Below, piece after piece: positions 7,471 through 15,569 of a stretch of DNA of 42,646 nt. The DNA comes from Thalassospira sp. GTDB taxonomy: Bacteria; Pseudomonadota; Alphaproteobacteria; Rhodospirillales; Thalassospiraceae. Position 1 is the stretch's first letter. Every line of letters starts with the position of its first letter. Location: assembly GCF_002709775.1 (NCBI RefSeq), contig NZ_PAQR01000006.1, positions 3,451 to 46,096 of the forward strand, in the 5' to 3' direction. A program made the translations under genes and the position numbers. The notes under the pieces are model-generated. The model did no database searches. It was given only the letters and a program-made list of their open reading frames with translations, and was not told the origin of the DNA.

Positions 7471-8634
7471 ATGATCGGGCTTTCGCGCCGTCGTAACCGC
7501 GATGTAAATACCTGGCCTGGCTTTGTTGATGCGCTGGCGACGCTTTTGATGGTGATCATCTTTCTTCTGATGATCTTCGTCATTGCGCAGGTCTATCTTG
7601 GTGCGGCTCTTTCGGGCCGTGACGAGGCGCTGAGCGATCTGACCGCACAGGTCAATGAGCTAACCAATCTGTTGTCGCTTGAACGCGGCAACAATCAGCG
7701 CATGGAGCTTGAGCTCACCCAGCTGACGACCGAGCTTTCCAATACCGCCGATCAACGTGATGATCTGCGCAACCGCGCAGCGACCCTTGCCGATCAGCTG
7801 GCTGCAGCCGAACTTTCCGCCGACGAGATCGAACAGAAACTTCTGGCAGCACTGGCATCGCTTGAAGACAAGGAAGCCGAGCTGACCGAGCTTCGCGAAA
7901 CCACCGGCGAGAAAATCACGGATCAGGAAACCCGCATTGACGAACTTTCTGCCCTTCTGGCGTCGCGTGCAGCCGAACTTGAAGAACAAAAGAACCTGAG
8001 CGACGAGGCCAAGGCACAGGTCGCAGCGCTTAACCAGCAGATGCTGGCTCTGCGGCAACAACTGGCCCGCATCGAGGCCGCCCTTGAGGCGTCAGAACGC
8101 GAGAACGAGGAAAAAGACGCTCAGATCGTCAATCTTGGCAATCGCCTGAACGCAGCCCTTGCCACCAAGGTCGCCGAATTGCAGCGGTACCGTTCGGAAT
8201 TCTTTGGCCGTCTGCGTGAAGTACTGGGCGACCGTCAGGACATCCGGGTTGTCGGGGATCGCTTTGTCTTCCAGTCCGAGGTCCTGTTTGGATCCGGTTC
8301 GGCGGATCTTGGCGAAGAAGGTCAGGAACAGCTGGCCAAACTGGGTGAGACCCTGACCGCGATTGCATCCGACATTCCCGATGATATCGACTGGGTCATG
8401 CGTGTTGACGGTCATACTGACAGGGTGCCGATCCGAAACCTCCAGTTCGCCTCGAACTGGGAGCTTTCGTCGGCACGTGCGATTTCGGTGGTCAAGTTCC
8501 TGATTGATCAGGGTGTGCCGCCCAACCGTCTGGTTGCAGCAGGCTTTGGCGAATACCAGCCGCTTGATAACCGCGATGACGAAATCGCCTATCGCCGCAA
8601 CCGCCGTATCGAGTTCAAGATTACCGAACGCTGA
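7471..8634 (+). CDS. MotB-like protein: single helix, long coiled coil, OmpA-type peptidoglycan-binding domain
   Basis: 387 aa. A short basic N-terminus precedes one membrane helix (about 16-43) that starts with a conserved aspartate (Asp20 in WPGFVDALA), matching the proton-carrying Asp of MotB. Residues about 45-235 are a long heptad-like coiled coil rich in Leu, Glu and Gln. The C-terminal 120 residues are a complete OmpA-like domain with DGHTD (313-317), the NWELSSARA helix and YRRNRRIEF, the peptidoglycan-binding residues. ATG 7471 has GAGGAGGG just before it, inside the end of the upstream gene, implying translational coupling. With the MotA-like protein it should form a proton-driven, wall-anchored complex. 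The coiled coil is far longer than the linker of a flagellar MotB. Confidence 0.9.
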   Translation: MIGLSRRRNRDVNTWPGFVDALATLLMVIIFLLMIFVIAQVYLGAALSGRDEALSDLTAQVNELTNLLSLERGNNQRMELELTQLTTELSNTADQRDDLRNRAATLADQLAAAELSADEIEQKLLAALASLEDKEAELTELRETTGEKITDQETRIDELSALLASRAAELEEQKNLSDEAKAQVAALNQQMLALRQQLARIEAALEASERENEEKDAQIVNLGNRLNAALATKVAELQRYRSEFFGRLREVLGDRQDIRVVGDRFVFQSEVLFGSGSADLGEEGQEQLAKLGETLTAIASDIPDDIDWVMRVDGHTDRVPIRNLQFASNWELSSARAISVVKFLIDQGVPPNRLVAAGFGEYQPLDNRDDEIAYRRNRRIEFKITER

Positions 8635-8665
8635 GGCGTCCCGGATTTCAGAAAACCGAATGAAC

Positions 8666-8697
8666 AAAACCCCGCCAGATTGCTCTGGCGGGGTTTT
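8666..8697. terminator. Bidirectional intrinsic terminator
   Basis: A 14-bp perfect stem (8666-8679 with 8684-8697), loop TTGC, with A-tract and T-tract on opposite sides. It serves both the stator-like operon (plus) and the peroxiredoxin gene (minus), which converge here. Confidence 0.93.
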
Positions 8698-8745
8698 GCC
8701 TTTGTACGGCCCCTTGCCCCGGGGACCGCACATCGGGGTGTTTGA

Positions 8746-9399
8746 TCAGAGGGACTTGGTGCAGAAATAGAAGTCCACGTAATCATAGGCGGGATTGTTT
8801 ACGCGCTCGGCGGCTGCCTTGGCGGTATGGGCCGGCGGAACGATGACCTTGTCACCCGGCTGCCAGCCTTCAGGCGTGGCGACACCGTTCTTGTCGCTTG
8901 TTTGCATGGCATCGATCATGCGCAGGAATTCCGGAATGGAGCGACCGTTGCTCATCGGGTAGTAGACCATGGCGCGCAGCATGCCATCGGGGTCAATGAT
9001 GAAGGTCGCACGCACAGCCGACGTATCACCTGCACCGGGATGGATCATGCCATAGGCTTGGGCAACTTCCATTTTAAGGTCAGCGATGATCGGGAACGGG
9101 ATTTCGACACCGAAATTCTGCTGGATGTTACGCATCCAGGCGATGTGCGAATGGGTGCTGTCAATCGACAGGCCCAGCAACTCGCAATTGCGCTTCCCGA
9201 ATTCATCGGCATGCTTGGCAAAGGCGATAAATTCGGTCGTGCAGACCGGGGTGAAATCGGCCGGATGGGAAAACAGCACAAGCCACTTGCCACGATAGTC
9301 GGACAGGGATTTGACCCCGTCGGTGGTGGGGGCTGTGAAATCCGGGGCCGGTTCATTAATGCGCGGCAGGCCGACACGAATCTGGGGGGATACAGTCAT
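8746..9399 (-). CDS. Peroxiredoxin, Prx6 (1-Cys) family
   Basis: 217 aa thioredoxin-fold peroxidase that reduces hydrogen peroxide or organic hydroperoxides. The active-site motif DFTPVCTTE places the peroxidatic Cys at residue 53 with Thr50. The long C-terminal region (PPAHTAKAA onward) is the Prx6-type dimerisation arm. A second cysteine, Cys213, lies five residues from the C-terminus, so the protein may work with a C-terminal resolving cysteine, as in some archaeal Prx6 members, rather than as a pure 1-Cys enzyme. ATG at 9399-9397 has AGGAG (minus strand, 9407-9411) with a 7-nt spacer. It is single-gene and divergent from benE; no OxyR gene is adjacent. Confidence 0.94.
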   Translation of the reverse strand: MTVSPQIRVGLPRINEPAPDFTAPTTDGVKSLSDYRGKWLVLFSHPADFTPVCTTEFIAFAKHADEFGKRNCELLGLSIDSTHSHIAWMRNIQQNFGVEIPFPIIADLKMEVAQAYGMIHPGAGDTSAVRATFIIDPDGMLRAMVYYPMSNGRSIPEFLRMIDAMQTSDKNGVATPEGWQPGDKVIVPPAHTAKAAAERVNNPAYDYVDFYFCTKSL

Positions 9400-9714
9400 T
9401 CTCGGGCTCCTAAGTCAGGAATTATCGTCCGCTCCGTTTAAGTACATTATAATTATTTAATTCTCAGAATTTATACGATGATATATGTCAATGAAGCCCG
9501 ATTTTTTACGCAAAAAACTGTGTGAAAACAGAACGATGGTTCCAATTCGACTGCATCCCCCCTGCCCTTGGTGGATCGCGCCGCATTAGTGGGTGATCTT
9601 TCAACTTTCCGGTGTCTGGGATTGTGCTTTTTGCTGGCCTGACTTGTGGCATCTGGTTAGGGTCGATGCGCTTGCCACCACGTTTTCAATTATTTGCATT
9701 TCTGCGGAGCCCCC
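9400..9714. other. Divergent intergenic region, peroxiredoxin / benE-type gene
   Basis: This 315-nt region holds the divergent promoters. Its left half (about 9440-9490) is AT-rich and is the likely peroxiredoxin promoter. I found no convincing gene, RNA or strong operator. A 14-nt word at 9514-9527 is shared with the promoter region before 5040. Confidence 0.5.
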
Positions 9715-10905
9715 ATGCTGCGTGATATTTCGCCCCAAAGTATTTTCATGGGCCTGTTGGCCGGTTTTGTTGGTTCCGCCAGTTCGTTTGCGGTTGTCCT
9801 TCAGGGACTGACCGGCGTTGGCGCCAGCCCGGAACAGGCGGCATCGGGCCTGATGGCGCTATCGATTTCGATGGGCCTTTGCGCGATTGTGCTTTCGCTT
9901 AAAACCCGCCTTCCGATCAGCATTGCCTGGTCGACACCCGGTGCAGCACTTTTGGCGACATCCGGTGCGATCGAGGGGGGCTTTGCAGTTGCTGTTGGCG
10001 CCTTTATCGTTTGCGCCGTGCTGATCATTATCAGCGGTGTTTGGAAACCACTGGGCCGTGCGGTTGCGGGCATCCCGGCACCATTGGCCAATGCAATGTT
10101 GGCCGGTGTGTTGCTGGGTCTGTGCCTTGCCCCGGTCAAAGCTGTCGCGTTTGATCCGTTGCTCGGCCTTCCCATTGTCATTGCCTGGATTGTCATGGGC
10201 CGGTTTAACCGGTTGCTTGCCATTCCAGCCGCCTTGTTGGCGTTTGTTGCGGTGATGGTATTCGGGGTCGAGTTTCCGGAAAATGCGATTGCCGATCTCG
10301 GTCATTCGATTGCGCCACCGGTCGAATTCATCATGCCGGAATTCACATTGGCCGGGCTGGTTGGCATTGCCTTGCCGCTTTTCATCGTCACCATGGCATC
10401 GCAAAACATTCCGGGCACAGCGGTTCTGCGCGCCAATGATTATGACACCCCGCCGGGCCCGCTCTTTACCGTAACCGGGATATTCTCGTTACTTTCTGCC
10501 CCGTTTGGCGGGCATGCGGTCAACCTGGCGGCCATCACGGCAGCACTGTGTGCGGGCAAGGATGCCCATCCCGATCCGTCAAAACGCTATTGGGCGGCGG
10601 TTTCGGGCGGTGTTTTTTATATCGTGTTCGGGCTTTTGGCCGGATTGGTGACGGCGTTTATCAGTCTTGCACCAGGCATCCTGATCGAAGCGGTTGCCGG
10701 TCTTGCCCTGATTGGCGCCTTTGCCGGATCGGCGGTTGCGGCGTTCAAGGAAGAAGACGGGCGCGAAGCAGCGGCTGTGACCTTTATCGTTACTGCAGCT
10801 GGCCTGACATTTTATGGCATTTCCGGTGCGTTTTGGGGACTGCTTGCCGGTGGTCTGATTTACTTCCTGACCCATCTGCGCAATGGCAGAAAAAAATCGG
10901 GCTGA
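9715..10905 (+). CDS. BenE-family (benzoate/H+ symporter-type) transporter
   Basis: About 396 aa, almost entirely hydrophobic with 11-12 membrane helices; it keeps the nucleobase/ascorbate-transporter-like fold signatures of BenE (PGAALLATSGAIEGGF, PLFIVTMASQNIPG, FGGHAVNLAAITAALCAG). BenE proteins import aromatic acids such as benzoate with protons. No aromatic-degradation gene is nearby, so the substrate is unproven. I chose ATG 9715 because GGAG (9706-9709) is 5 nt upstream; the TTG at 9694 lacks a ribosome site. It is monocistronic, convergent with the SulP gene and separated by a bidirectional terminator that overlaps its stop codon. Confidence 0.88.
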   Translation: MLRDISPQSIFMGLLAGFVGSASSFAVVLQGLTGVGASPEQAASGLMALSISMGLCAIVLSLKTRLPISIAWSTPGAALLATSGAIEGGFAVAVGAFIVCAVLIIISGVWKPLGRAVAGIPAPLANAMLAGVLLGLCLAPVKAVAFDPLLGLPIVIAWIVMGRFNRLLAIPAALLAFVAVMVFGVEFPENAIADLGHSIAPPVEFIMPEFTLAGLVGIALPLFIVTMASQNIPGTAVLRANDYDTPPGPLFTVTGIFSLLSAPFGGHAVNLAAITAALCAGKDAHPDPSKRYWAAVSGGVFYIVFGLLAGLVTAFISLAPGILIEAVAGLALIGAFAGSAVAAFKEEDGREAAAVTFIVTAAGLTFYGISGAFWGLLAGGLIYFLTHLRNGRKKSG

Positions 10906-10922
10906 GTTTTCAGCCCGATTTT
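10893..10922. terminator. Bidirectional terminator between benE-type and SulP genes
   Basis: A perfect 13-bp stem (10893-10905 with 10910-10922), 4-nt loop, flanked by A and T runs. The TGA of the plus-strand gene lies in the left arm. It ends both converging transcripts. Confidence 0.92.
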
Positions 10923-10934
10923 CGTTCTTCAGTC

Positions 10935-12701
10935 CTAGACCAGTTTGACCTTTGGTTCGGAACTTGGGGGTGCTTCCGCCCCCTTCCCGTCTGTCAGTTT
11001 TGAGATAGCCTCGAACTGTGACAGGAAGACGTCCCCGGTCAGTTCATCAAGGAAATGGGTTTTCTTCAGGCGGTCCATGACCGGTCCTTTGACCTCGGAC
11101 ATGTGAAGGGAAATGCCCATTTCCTCAAGCCGGTGATTGATGGCCTCGAGCGATTCAAGGGCGCTTAGATCAATTTCATTCACGGCCGAGCACATCAGAA
11201 CCACATGTTTGAGGTTCTTGCACGCCACCACCCGATCATAGAGGTAATCCTCAAGATAGCGGGCATTGGCGAAATAAAGGCTTTCATCAATCCGGATGGT
11301 CAGGACTGAGGGATGCGTAATCACCTTATGACGCAGCACGTTACGGAAATGCTGGGTATCGGGAACCAGGCCGACCTCGGCAATATGCGGGCGCGAGGTT
11401 TTATACAAAAACAGCCCGACCGAAAGCACCACACCGGCCGTCACCCCGACCTCAACCCCAAGACCAAGGGTCAGAAGGATGGTAGCCAGAACCGCAATGA
11501 AGTCGGCCTTGGAATATTGCCAGCTGGTTTTCAGGATTGAGAAATCGACCAGCGACAGCACGGCAACAATGATGGTCGCCGCAAGCGTCGCCTTTGGCAG
11601 GAAATAGACCAGCGGGGTCAGTGCCACCGCCGCAATCGCCAAACCAACTGCGGTAAAGGCGCCGGCCGCCGGCGTTTGTGCACCGGCATCAAAGTTCACG
11701 ACCGAGCGGGCAAAACCACCCGTAACCGGATAACCGCCCGTGAAAGCCGCACCGATATTGGCAGCGCCCAGACCAATCAGTTCCTGATCGGGGTTGATGC
11801 GCTGACGGCGTTTGGCCGCAAGCGTCTGCGCGACCGAGATTGATTCAACAAAGCCGATCACGGAAATCAGGATGGCTGGCACCAGAAGGTCGGTCACAAG
11901 GCCCGGGCTGAAATCCGGCATGGTCAGCGGCGGCAGGCTTTGCGGCACATCCCCGACGATCTTCACACCCTTATCGGCCAGGCCGAGATACCAGGTCGCC
12001 GCCGTGGTGGCGAAAACAGCAAAGACCGGCCCAGCCTTGGTCAGGACATCAGCCGAACGTGCGCCAAGGCCCAGCTTGCGCAAGGCGGGTTTAAGCCCCT
12101 TCCGCACCCAGAACAGGAAGCCCGTGGCACAAATACCAATGATAAGCGTCGTCTGATTGGTTTCGGGAATATGGGCAATCAGCGAGGTAACAATTTCCCA
12201 AAGGTTATGCCCACCGGCATCAACACCAAGAATATGTTTGAGCTGACTGGCGGCAATGATCATGCCCGATGCGGTAATGAAACCGGCAATCACGGGGTGC
12301 GAGAGGAAGTTGGCCAAAAAGCCCAGCTTGAACACACCCATCGCAAGCAGGATCGCCCCGGACAGAGCGGCAAGCGTCAAGGCAGCAAGGGCATAGCCCA
12401 TCGTCCCTGCCTCGGCAATATTGCCAACGGCGGCTGCCGTCATCAGGGAAACAACCGCCACCGGCCCGACCGCAAGTGCGCGGCTGGTGCCAAAGATGGC
12501 ATAGAGAATGATCGGCGCGATGGAGGCATATAGCCCGGCCTCGGGCGGCAGACCAGCCAGCAGCGCATAGGCAAGCGATTGCGGGATCAGCATGATCGTC
12601 ACGATCACGGCTGCAATCATGTCATTGCCAAAAGCCGTCCTGTCATAGGTCTGTCCCCAGTCAAAGATCGGGACATATTTGCGGAGCATGTTAAGGCGCA
12701 T
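10935..12701 (-). CDS. SulP-family anion transporter with C-terminal STAS domain
   Basis: 588 aa. Residues about 25-425 are the SulP membrane domain (helices with IPQSLAYALLAGLPPEAGLYAS near the start and the GAANIGAAFTGGYPVTGGFARS stretch). The last 130 residues form a STAS domain (LTIRIDESLYFANARYLED, then SAVNEIDLSALESLE) that controls transport. SulP proteins move sulfate, bicarbonate or related anions. Here it is the third gene after a persulfide dioxygenase and an SQR, so sulfite/sulfate efflux or uptake is the natural inference. I start at ATG 12701 with AAGAGA upstream; an in-frame TTG at 12737 and an ATG at 12689 are alternatives. The 65-nt gap to the SQR gene suggests cotranscription. 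A bidirectional terminator follows. Confidence 0.92.
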   Translation of the reverse strand: MRLNMLRKYVPIFDWGQTYDRTAFGNDMIAAVIVTIMLIPQSLAYALLAGLPPEAGLYASIAPIILYAIFGTSRALAVGPVAVVSLMTAAAVGNIAEAGTMGYALAALTLAALSGAILLAMGVFKLGFLANFLSHPVIAGFITASGMIIAASQLKHILGVDAGGHNLWEIVTSLIAHIPETNQTTLIIGICATGFLFWVRKGLKPALRKLGLGARSADVLTKAGPVFAVFATTAATWYLGLADKGVKIVGDVPQSLPPLTMPDFSPGLVTDLLVPAILISVIGFVESISVAQTLAAKRRQRINPDQELIGLGAANIGAAFTGGYPVTGGFARSVVNFDAGAQTPAAGAFTAVGLAIAAVALTPLVYFLPKATLAATIIVAVLSLVDFSILKTSWQYSKADFIAVLATILLTLGLGVEVGVTAGVVLSVGLFLYKTSRPHIAEVGLVPDTQHFRNVLRHKVITHPSVLTIRIDESLYFANARYLEDYLYDRVVACKNLKHVVLMCSAVNEIDLSALESLEAINHRLEEMGISLHMSEVKGPVMDRLKKTHFLDELTGDVFLSQFEAISKLTDGKGAEAPPSSEPKVKLV

Positions 12702-12766
12702 TCGTCGATCTCTTAGATCAGAGTGGGTCCAAGGCAACGCGAACGCTGCCTTGGACGAAGGGTGTT

Positions 12767-14440
12767 TTAGTTGCTGGTAACCTTTTCAGGCTTGGCCAGC
12801 CATTCCTTGCCGCGCAGCATCGCCTTCCAGTAAATCGGCGGCAGCAGCTTTTCCTTAAGCAACCAGGCAAGGTGGGACGGCTTGGTGCCATCGATCAGCC
12901 ATTTCGGGAAGGACGGCAAAAGCGTTCCGCCATAACCGAATTCGGCCAGAACAATGCGACCGCGCTCCACCGTGAGCGGGCAGGATCCATAGCCGTCATA
13001 CTGCGCGACCGGGGATTTGCCATCGATATCGGCCACAACGTTTTCGGCAACCACCGGCGCCTGTTTGCGGGCAGCCGCAGCCGTTTTGGCATTGGGTGCA
13101 TTCATCACATCGCCAAGCGACCAGATATTGGTAAACGACTTGTGACGAAGGGTCGCCTGATCGACATCGACCCAGCCAGCAGCATCTGCCAGCGGAGAAA
13201 CACGAATGAAGTCCGGTGCCACCTGCGGCGGGCAGACATGGATCATGTCAAAGGACTTCTCGATGCGTTCGACCTTGGTTTCGGGTTTGGCAACATCGAA
13301 CCAGGCCTTTTTCGCCTGACCATCAATCGCAACCAGATTGTGGAAGAAGTTCAGATGGGCATCGTATTTCTTCACATAGCTTTCAAGGGCCGGGACGTAG
13401 TCCTTAACGCCAAACAGCACGCCACCGGCATTACAGAAATCAATGTCGATGTTCTTGAGAACACCATTGCCGTTCCAGTGATCGGCCGACAGATACATCG
13501 CCTTTTGCGGGGCACCGGCGCATTTGATCGGCATTGGCGGCTGGGTAAAGATCGCCTTGCCTTCGCGCATCGAGGAAACCAGTTCCCAGGTGTAGGGTGC
13601 GAGGTCATAGCGATAGTTCGAGGTCACACCATTGCGGCCCAGCGTTTCAACCAGACCATCAACCCGGTTCCAGTCGAGCTTAAGTCCCGGGCAGACGATC
13701 AGACGGTCATATTTAACCACCCGGCAGCCATCAAGAATGACGGCGTCGTCTTGCGGCTCAAACGCGGCCACAGCTGCCTTGATCCAGTGCACGCCCTTGG
13801 GGATCAGCGATCCCATGGTCTGGGCCGTGGTGCTGGCTTCAAACACGCCACCACCGACCATGGTCCAGCCCGGCTGATAATAGTGAATATCGGCCGGATC
13901 AATGACCGCGATCTCAAGGCCCGAACGACGAGCCTGCAGGCTCGATGCCACCGAAATACCGGCAGCACCGCCGCCGATGATTACGACGTCATATTTCGCA
14001 TCGCCCTGATCGGTGGGCGTTTTGCCGCCATTGACAATACGGCGGACAACACCGCCCATGTCATAACCGGCGGCCTTGGTGGCGCGAAGGATTTCGCTGG
14101 TATCAAGATGCCCCGCCTGGCTCAGCGACCAAAGCGTTGTCGAACGCGTGCCTGTGCGGCAATAGGCAAAGACCGGCTTGGGCAACTCGTCAAACAGGCG
14201 GCCGAAGTCACGGGCGTCGTCATCGCTGACCTTGCCCGAAACAATCGGTTGGTAGCGGATTTCAAGCCCGGCTTCCTTTGCCGCGTTTGAAATCTCTTCA
14301 AAGGTTGGTTGATCGGCGCCCTCGCCGTCCGGACGGTTACAGACGATGGAGCGGAAGCCGAGCTTGGCGATTTCCTTGACATCGTCTGCAACGATCTGCG
14401 GACTGACGGAGAACCCGTTACTTATTGTTTTGGTTTCCAT
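12767..14440 (-). CDS. Fusion: TIGR01244/DUF442 sulfurtransferase domain + sulfide:quinone oxidoreductase
   Basis: 557 aa in two parts. Residues 1-140 are a DUF442/TIGR01244 domain (phosphatase-like fold) with active loop YCRTGTRST, Cys94, resembling a sulfurtransferase or tyrosine-phosphatase loop but with Tyr instead of His before it. Residues about 149-557 are a flavin disulfide reductase: FAD motif VVIIGGGAAG (152-161), and two cysteines in the same contexts as those of human SQRDL, Cys307 (KCAGAPQK) and Cys487 (GYGSCPLT). That points to a type II SQR oxidising sulfide at the membrane and reducing quinone, with the domain accepting or passing on sulfane sulfur. GAGGA (14447-14451) precedes ATG 14440. 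It follows the persulfide dioxygenase by 24 nt. Confidence 0.93.
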   Translation of the reverse strand: METKTISNGFSVSPQIVADDVKEIAKLGFRSIVCNRPDGEGADQPTFEEISNAAKEAGLEIRYQPIVSGKVSDDDARDFGRLFDELPKPVFAYCRTGTRSTTLWSLSQAGHLDTSEILRATKAAGYDMGGVVRRIVNGGKTPTDQGDAKYDVVIIGGGAAGISVASSLQARRSGLEIAVIDPADIHYYQPGWTMVGGGVFEASTTAQTMGSLIPKGVHWIKAAVAAFEPQDDAVILDGCRVVKYDRLIVCPGLKLDWNRVDGLVETLGRNGVTSNYRYDLAPYTWELVSSMREGKAIFTQPPMPIKCAGAPQKAMYLSADHWNGNGVLKNIDIDFCNAGGVLFGVKDYVPALESYVKKYDAHLNFFHNLVAIDGQAKKAWFDVAKPETKVERIEKSFDMIHVCPPQVAPDFIRVSPLADAAGWVDVDQATLRHKSFTNIWSLGDVMNAPNAKTAAAARKQAPVVAENVVADIDGKSPVAQYDGYGSCPLTVERGRIVLAEFGYGGTLLPSFPKWLIDGTKPSHLAWLLKEKLLPPIYWKAMLRGKEWLAKPEKVTSN

Positions 14441-14464
14441 GGCTTTTCCTCACCTGAGTGTTGA

Positions 14465-15349
14465 TCAGAGCCCGTTGACCGGGACTTTCAGCATTTTCTT
14501 GCCGCTGCTATCGGTCGGCACCTGACCGGCGCGCATATTGACCTGAAGCGACGGGATAATCAGACGCGGCATATCAAGCTGGGCATCACGTTCGGTGCGG
14601 AACTTGATGAAGTCTTCGCGGGTTTTGCCTTCGCCAACATGAATGTTGTGCTGCTTTTCCTCGCCAACAGTGGTTTCCCACTTGATGTCACGGCCATTGG
14701 GGCCGTAGTCGTGGCACATGAACAGACGCATATCATCTGGCAGGGCGAGGAGCTTCTGGATGCTGTCATAAAGGGTACCGGCATCACCGCCCGGGAAATC
14801 GGCACGGGCCGAACCACCATCAGGCATGAACAAGGTATCGCCAACAAAGGCCGCGTCACCCATGACATGCACCATGCAGGCCGGGGTATGACCCGGGGTA
14901 TAGATGGCAAAGCAGGTCATGGAGCCGACCTGATAGGTGTCGCCATCTTCAAACAGGCGATCAAACTGGCTGCCGTCACGCTGGAATTCGGTGCCTTCGT
15001 TAAACACCTTGCCAAAGGTATCCTGAACAACGGTGATCTTGCTGCCGATGCCAAGCTTGCCACCCAGTTCCTGCTGGATATAGGGGGCGGCAGACAGGTG
15101 GTCGGCATGGACATGGGTCTCAATGATCCATTCCAGCTTAAGGCCGTTATCCTTCACGAATGCGATCATGTTATCGGCATGGGTAAAGGTGATGCGACCC
15201 GCCGCATAATCGATATCCATCACGGAATCGACAATTGCGCAGGCGTTGCTTTCGGGGTCCTTGACCACATAGCTGATCGTGTTGGTATCTTCGTCAAAAA
15301 AGGCCGTAACTTCGGGTTTTACGGACATGTTTACCGGGTATGCAGACAT
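14465..15349 (-). CDS. Persulfide dioxygenase-type metallo-beta-lactamase-fold protein (ETHE1/Blh-like)
   Basis: 294 aa non-heme iron enzyme expected to oxidise glutathione persulfide to sulfite. It keeps the MBL motif THVHADH (78-84) and, at the ETHE1 iron-ligand positions, His79, His154 (in YTPGHTP) and Asp171 (in GDTLF). The DGGSARADFPGGDAGTLYDS block (177-195) is diagnostic of the persulfide dioxygenase/Blh branch rather than of glyoxalase II. Its length fits the Blh-type catalytic domain; the DUF442 domain that Blh carries is instead fused to the SQR next door. AGGAGG lies 5-6 nt before ATG 15349, a near-perfect ribosome site. First gene of the sulfide operon; its promoter must lie in the 220 nt after the Crp/Fnr gene. 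Confidence 0.94.
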   Translation of the reverse strand: MSAYPVNMSVKPEVTAFFDEDTNTISYVVKDPESNACAIVDSVMDIDYAAGRITFTHADNMIAFVKDNGLKLEWIIETHVHADHLSAAPYIQQELGGKLGIGSKITVVQDTFGKVFNEGTEFQRDGSQFDRLFEDGDTYQVGSMTCFAIYTPGHTPACMVHVMGDAAFVGDTLFMPDGGSARADFPGGDAGTLYDSIQKLLALPDDMRLFMCHDYGPNGRDIKWETTVGEEKQHNIHVGEGKTREDFIKFRTERDAQLDMPRLIIPSLQVNMRAGQVPTDSSGKKMLKVPVNGL

Positions 15350-15455
15350 GGATTCCTCCTAAACAACTGTCTCCGGGCCGCCTTATCCACGGCATGCATC
15401 GGATGGGTTCGAGATGTCCGTTACCCACAGGTTTGCGGGCAAAACATCTGGCTAT

Positions 15456-15503
15456 TCTCTTTATTTTAGGAATTCGCGATTTGCGCTTCAGTGACGAAGT
15501 CAC
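15456..15503 (-). promoter_or_regulatory. Candidate activator site and promoter of the sulfide operon
   Basis: A perfect 5-bp-arm inverted repeat, GTGAC-GAA-GTCAC, lies at 15491-15503. On the minus strand a TAAAAT hexamer (15468-15463) lies downstream; if it is the -10 box, transcription starts near 15456 and the repeat is centred at about -41, the usual place for a Crp/Fnr-family activator. The motif resembles a Crp half-site pair but with a 5-nt instead of 6-nt gap. The -10 was chosen after seeing the repeat. Confidence 0.4.
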
Positions 15504-15569
15504 CAAACATCGCAATATCAACACTTAATAATTCTAAAGTCGTAGAACCGCCTGAACGGCAGCGATTTT

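Noticed and set aside
5040..8634. Zorya-type anti-phage system
   Set aside because: MotA/MotB-like genes are present, but no zorC, zorD or zorE homologue is adjacent, so there is no basis for a defence label.
12872..14290. 472-codon open frame opposite the SQR fusion
   Set aside because: Antisense shadow of a long GC-rich gene; the SQR motifs and operon spacing settle the coding strand.
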